Source of the DNA: Bryopsis sp. KO-2023
Taxonomy: Eukaryota; Chlorophyta; Ulvophyceae; Bryopsidales; Bryopsidaceae
Assembly (NCBI GenBank): GCA_030272585.1
Contig: BSYQ01000007.1
Coordinates: forward strand, 4,840,001-4,904,000
Length of the DNA: 64,000 nt
Reading direction: 5' to 3'
Below, piece by piece: positions 61,001 through 64,000 of the stretch. Numbering within the stretch: position 1 is the stretch's first letter; each line of letters begins with the position of its first letter. The notes below the pieces were generated by a model. That model saw nothing but the letters and a program-made list of their open reading frames with translations, made no database searches and was not told the DNA's origin. The translations under genes and the position numbers were made by a program.

Positions 61001-62616
61001 GCGGGCTGAAGTTCATATCGATGTCTTGCTTGCATGTCTGACATCCAACCGATCGATCGACACTCCACATTCGTCCCCTTCAGCCTCGAACCCAGACTTT
61101 TGATTCCGGCGAGGGGTCGAACATTTCTCAGCGCAGTCGAAACTCGTTCTGTCGCTTCAGAAATTTTCCCTGCTATCACGCTTGGATGCCAGAATCCTCC
61201 CCCCTCCTTTCCCCCACTTTTCGTGCATGATTTCCAGGATGCCCCAGTTGTGGAGCTGAATCCGCCTCCGGTTTTGGCATCCGATGAACTGGATGCTTTG
61301 GCTGATCTGAGGGTGTTTTCGTTGACGTAAAACAAGGTTTTGCCTTCCACTTGATCTGCAGTCATCAGCTTCAGGAGCACACCCAGGTCCATGGAAGGAC
61401 CATAGGTATTCTTCAAATTCTGGGAAAGATCTCCGATTGTTTCCTGTCGTAAAGAACGTAGATGGTATGTTTACGCCCTTAAATCATGAAATCTGATGTC
61501 AGACCAAAGTTTGATTCTTGATGCATAACTTCTGGGTGTTTTATGTTTCCTCTAAACCCTGCTGAAGACAGGGCTCCCACCATATCTTCCAGTCCAACAA
61601 AAAGTTTTTCAACACAAAGCTTTTTATCAAATTTGCACCATCTGACAAACTGAATTGCCAAAAAAAGGAATGCACACAGATGGTGGGAAGAAAACAGTTG
61701 CAAAAAAAAGGAAAAAAAAAACGGTTGAAATCAATGCTTACCCCTGTCATTGCCATTCTGAGCACCAGCCTGGCATCCGCTTCGTTTACCTTGGATGGAA
61801 GAGAAGAAGTGCACACATCCCCACAGAAAATGGTGGGGACCACATCGCCCCCCGTGAAAGAGGTGCTAGCTTTCTCATCCTCGGCGCTCCCCCGGACCTC
61901 ATGGCATTCTTCCTATTGAAATCATTGGTCAGAGAAAACGGTGTTTTCTAACATCGATTTCTTCTTCTCTTGCCGTTTCTTTCTTTCAATTTTTTCTTGT
62001 GTTCCAATTTCAAATTCTTCTGGATGAAGAGAATAATATTTTTAGAATTTTTTGTGATTTTTTTTTCCCTTGATGTATTGGTTGAATTCAGCGATGCACT
62101 CGTTTCCAAAAAAAAATCCTACCACAAATGCCCCAGGTTGAGCAAAACAAAACAGGTGCAAACAGCGACAACTCATTCTCAGCACAGTCTCACCTCATCC
62201 AATCGCGGTGCCTTCGCGTTGGAGTCCACCCCATTCGAAACCTCGTCGCGAAAAATATTCTCACGAGTCGCCGCGGCTTTCTGGTTTAACGACGACGCAC
62301 GCAAGTTTTGAAGGCGTGTCAAGATCGGCGGGGAACCCACCAACACACCACCCGTTCGCTCACGTCCTTCGTCGAAGATAAATTCATCCACGCTGATGTC
62401 TTGTTTCCAGTGGGAGGCGTTCGGTTCTAGAGGACGGAGCTTGATCTCTGAAGCATAAAAATCCCACATACGTCTAGCCAAATGCCCTCGAGGGAAAAAA
62501 GGCGGCTGGTTGCCAGAAATTCCAAAGCGAATCGCCCGGAAAAACCTAACAACAATGTGTGACGCTTTATTGATATTGGTAATCGTCAGTGTGGGGTGAC
62601 TGGATAACGCATCCAT
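58087..62616 (-). CDS. Large protein of unknown function with possible Tic22-like segment
   Basis: Eleven exons close in phase to 936 residues: 62616-62194, 61912-61742, 61443-60670, 60513-60262, 60019-59911, 59817-59752, 59683-59408, 59285-59070, 58983-58840, 58627-58445 and 58283-58087. No clear family match. The segment at about 450-535 (VVERIPLEAAFRLLMRSRD, YRLVVDDQDVEAV, then SGTPMFAIRGLEV and VPLFFSKKEL) resembles the second half of Tic22, an intermembrane-space factor of chloroplast protein import. Hydrophobic stretches occur near AFPAMGYFMVASRMLGW and at about 640-670 (PTMLVLGVVSVATGIW). The remainder is rich in Ser, Gly and charged residues and probably disordered. Exon 3 was ended at GAG|GTGGGG, because reading on gives a stop at 60604 and would lose the conserved-looking exons that follow. 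Low confidence in function, good confidence that it is one gene. Confidence 0.72.
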
Positions 62617-62881
62617 GCATCCCCCCCCCCCCCCCCAAAGGAGAGTTTTTGATGAGCGAATTGCCTATGGTAGGTTTCCTCTCCTTTCTGGTCCTGACCA
62701 GAAAGACAAGGGCAACGGATCAAGAGTAGTCCAAATTTTGGTGCTTTACTTTTCCACTTTTGTTTTACCCAAGGGGTTTATCAGGCATGGTCAGGCATGA
62801 TCAAGTGTCTTCCGATAACGAATCGTATGCAAATTGCTGCTGGTGCATATAATGGGTTGAAAATGTGTCTGATCACTCTTA
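62617..62881. other. Short intergenic region with poly-C tract
   Basis: Holds the promoter of the Tic22-like gene and the 3' UTR of the membrane protein gene to the right. A run of 18 C residues lies directly upstream of the ATG at 62616, within the likely 5' UTR. Confidence 0.5.
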
Positions 62882-63677
62882 TTAAAACCGGGGGAAGGGC
62901 CCCATTCGGAAACTCAACAACATCACCACCTCAACAGCTACAACAAAATACATAACTCCGATGTAACAGCTATCGGAAGCGTTTTCACCTACAACCATTG
63001 CCAAACGTGAGGGCAGGCAACTTTTTGCAAAGGCCTCGCGACGTTGGACCTCTAATAAATACACCACCAACATGGGAAGCAGGAGTCCCATTATTAGAAT
63101 TATTGCGAGGGTGACCTCGGGGCAGCCCGGCACCCCTCCCGGTGGAGGAATCAACGTGATAAAGACAGGAATGTAGCTCAGCACACTGCCGAGGGCCCCG
63201 AATCCTTCAGCATAGTCTACCTCGCTGGACTTGCATGCCGTGCAAAACATGGATGCCCATATGAACAACGCTGGGAGAGTCATGACCAGCACTAAACCCT
63301 GATTCTTGAAGAACAAACTCCAGTTGGTGGACATCATGAAAGCAAGGCTGGTTGGGGACTTGACCCAGATGCACCCCAGGATATAATACCACGCCCCTCC
63401 CACCGGGCTCTCCAGCATTAAAAAAGAAAGAAGCAAATCATGGATCGTCACCATGAATATCAAAATCGAACGGAGCCGTACGTACATTTCTTTCTTGTAC
63501 CAGGCAATGTAAGAAGTGATGGCTGGGAGTGCGGCAAAGTTGGAAAATATCCATGCCCTCCCCACCCATGAAAGACTATCCCAATGAATGAAGTTAAGCA
63601 TGAGTCCACCCCAAAACCCAATGAAATGCAACGTTCCTTCCTGTTGGAGACGACTTTGAATAGCCTCGCACCGGTAC
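62882..63677 (-). CDS. Multipass membrane protein, 5' end not resolved
   Basis: One long exon encodes about 264 residues to a stop at 62882. At least six hydrophobic helices are visible, among them FIGFWGGLMLNFI, SILIFMVTIHDLLLSFL, LVLVMTLPALFIWASMF, VLSYIPVFITLI, TLAIILIMGLLLPMLVVYLL and IGVMYFVVAVEVVMLLSF. They are separated by short loops, one with [15 protein letters not shown]. The exon probably begins at a CAG acceptor near 63677, since no in-frame ATG precedes the first helix. Upstream coding exons should lie between there and the window edge or beyond it. The family was not recognised; a transporter or receptor-like membrane protein is possible. Confidence 0.65.
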
Positions 63678-64000
63678 CTGAATTCATGACAGCGACACAA
63701 CTAACTGAGAAAATCTCGATCGTGGTCTATGCTCTTCGTGCACAGTCATCCCTGCGCAGAATTTTGATATTTCCCAAAAATATGATTACTGATATCCGCT
63801 AATTTCTCCTGTCAAAATTCAACAGGCTCCACAGTTTCTTCGTCTGGAAGAATTTATCCTTGCATTCACAAGCCCACCAAAACTTTATCCTTGAATAAGG
63901 TGACGCTTTCCAATTTGCTGCATGTAATACCGATCGATCAATCGATTGATTGGCGTGCCGACACCAAACATCCCTACCGACCAACTCGACAGGACGAGAT
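63678..64000. other. Right edge of window
   Basis: Expected to contain intron and upstream exon sequence of the membrane protein gene. A minus-strand open segment (about 63800-63870, with DKFFQTKKLWSLLNFD) could be an exon but could not be joined in phase. Confidence 0.35.

Overview
This window comes from the nucleus of an intron-rich eukaryote, most likely a green-lineage (Viridiplantae) alga. The evidence is a thylakoid calcium-sensing receptor homologue (CAS), a SYP7-class Qc-SNARE and plant-type housekeeping genes beside genes absent from land plants (PARP6/8-like, ADP-forming acyl-CoA synthetase fused to GNAT). A streptophyte or other flagellate green alga is an inference. Introns are short to medium, mostly GT-AG with a few GC-AG, and full of A/T homopolymers; exons are clearly more GC-rich. 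No tRNA, rRNA, CRISPR array or operon-like organisation was seen. Exon boundaries were inferred by eye from splice signals, phase and family conservation; for most genes every phase closes to an intact frame.

Left third (1-24 kb), mostly minus strand: clathrin heavy chain (N-terminal 755 codons; the gene runs off the left edge), a 1000-residue ADP-forming acyl-CoA synthetase/GNAT fusion, an unrecognised plus-strand gene, nucleoside diphosphate kinase, CAS, a membrane-anchored nucleotide-sugar transferase family protein, and a renalase-like FAD oxidoreductase with an Arg-Gly tail.

Middle (25-46 kb): a long unrecognised plus-strand gene with repeated alpha-helical, EF-hand-like segments, convergent with ORC4. 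ORC4 is divergent from NASP over a 286-bp shared promoter. ARF1-class GTPase, a PARP6/8-like mono-ADP-ribosyltransferase and an RS-domain protein follow on the plus strand.

Right part (46-64 kb): the 3' end of a LINE-type retrotransposon ORF, a secreted Ala-rich silk-like protein, CysQ-type 3'(2'),5'-bisphosphate nucleotidase, an unrecognised gene with a reading-frame break, the SYP7 SNARE, a 936-residue protein with a possible Tic22-like segment, and a multipass membrane protein cut by the right edge.

The genes share no single pathway. Functional links are limited to ORC4 with NASP (replication licensing and histone supply), and clathrin, ARF and SYP7 (vesicle traffic). No clearly new system could be proven. 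The best candidates for follow-up are the synthetase-GNAT fusion, the RG-tailed oxidoreductase, the silk-like secreted protein and the unrecognised genes at 25.1-28.6 kb and 53.9-55.2 kb.
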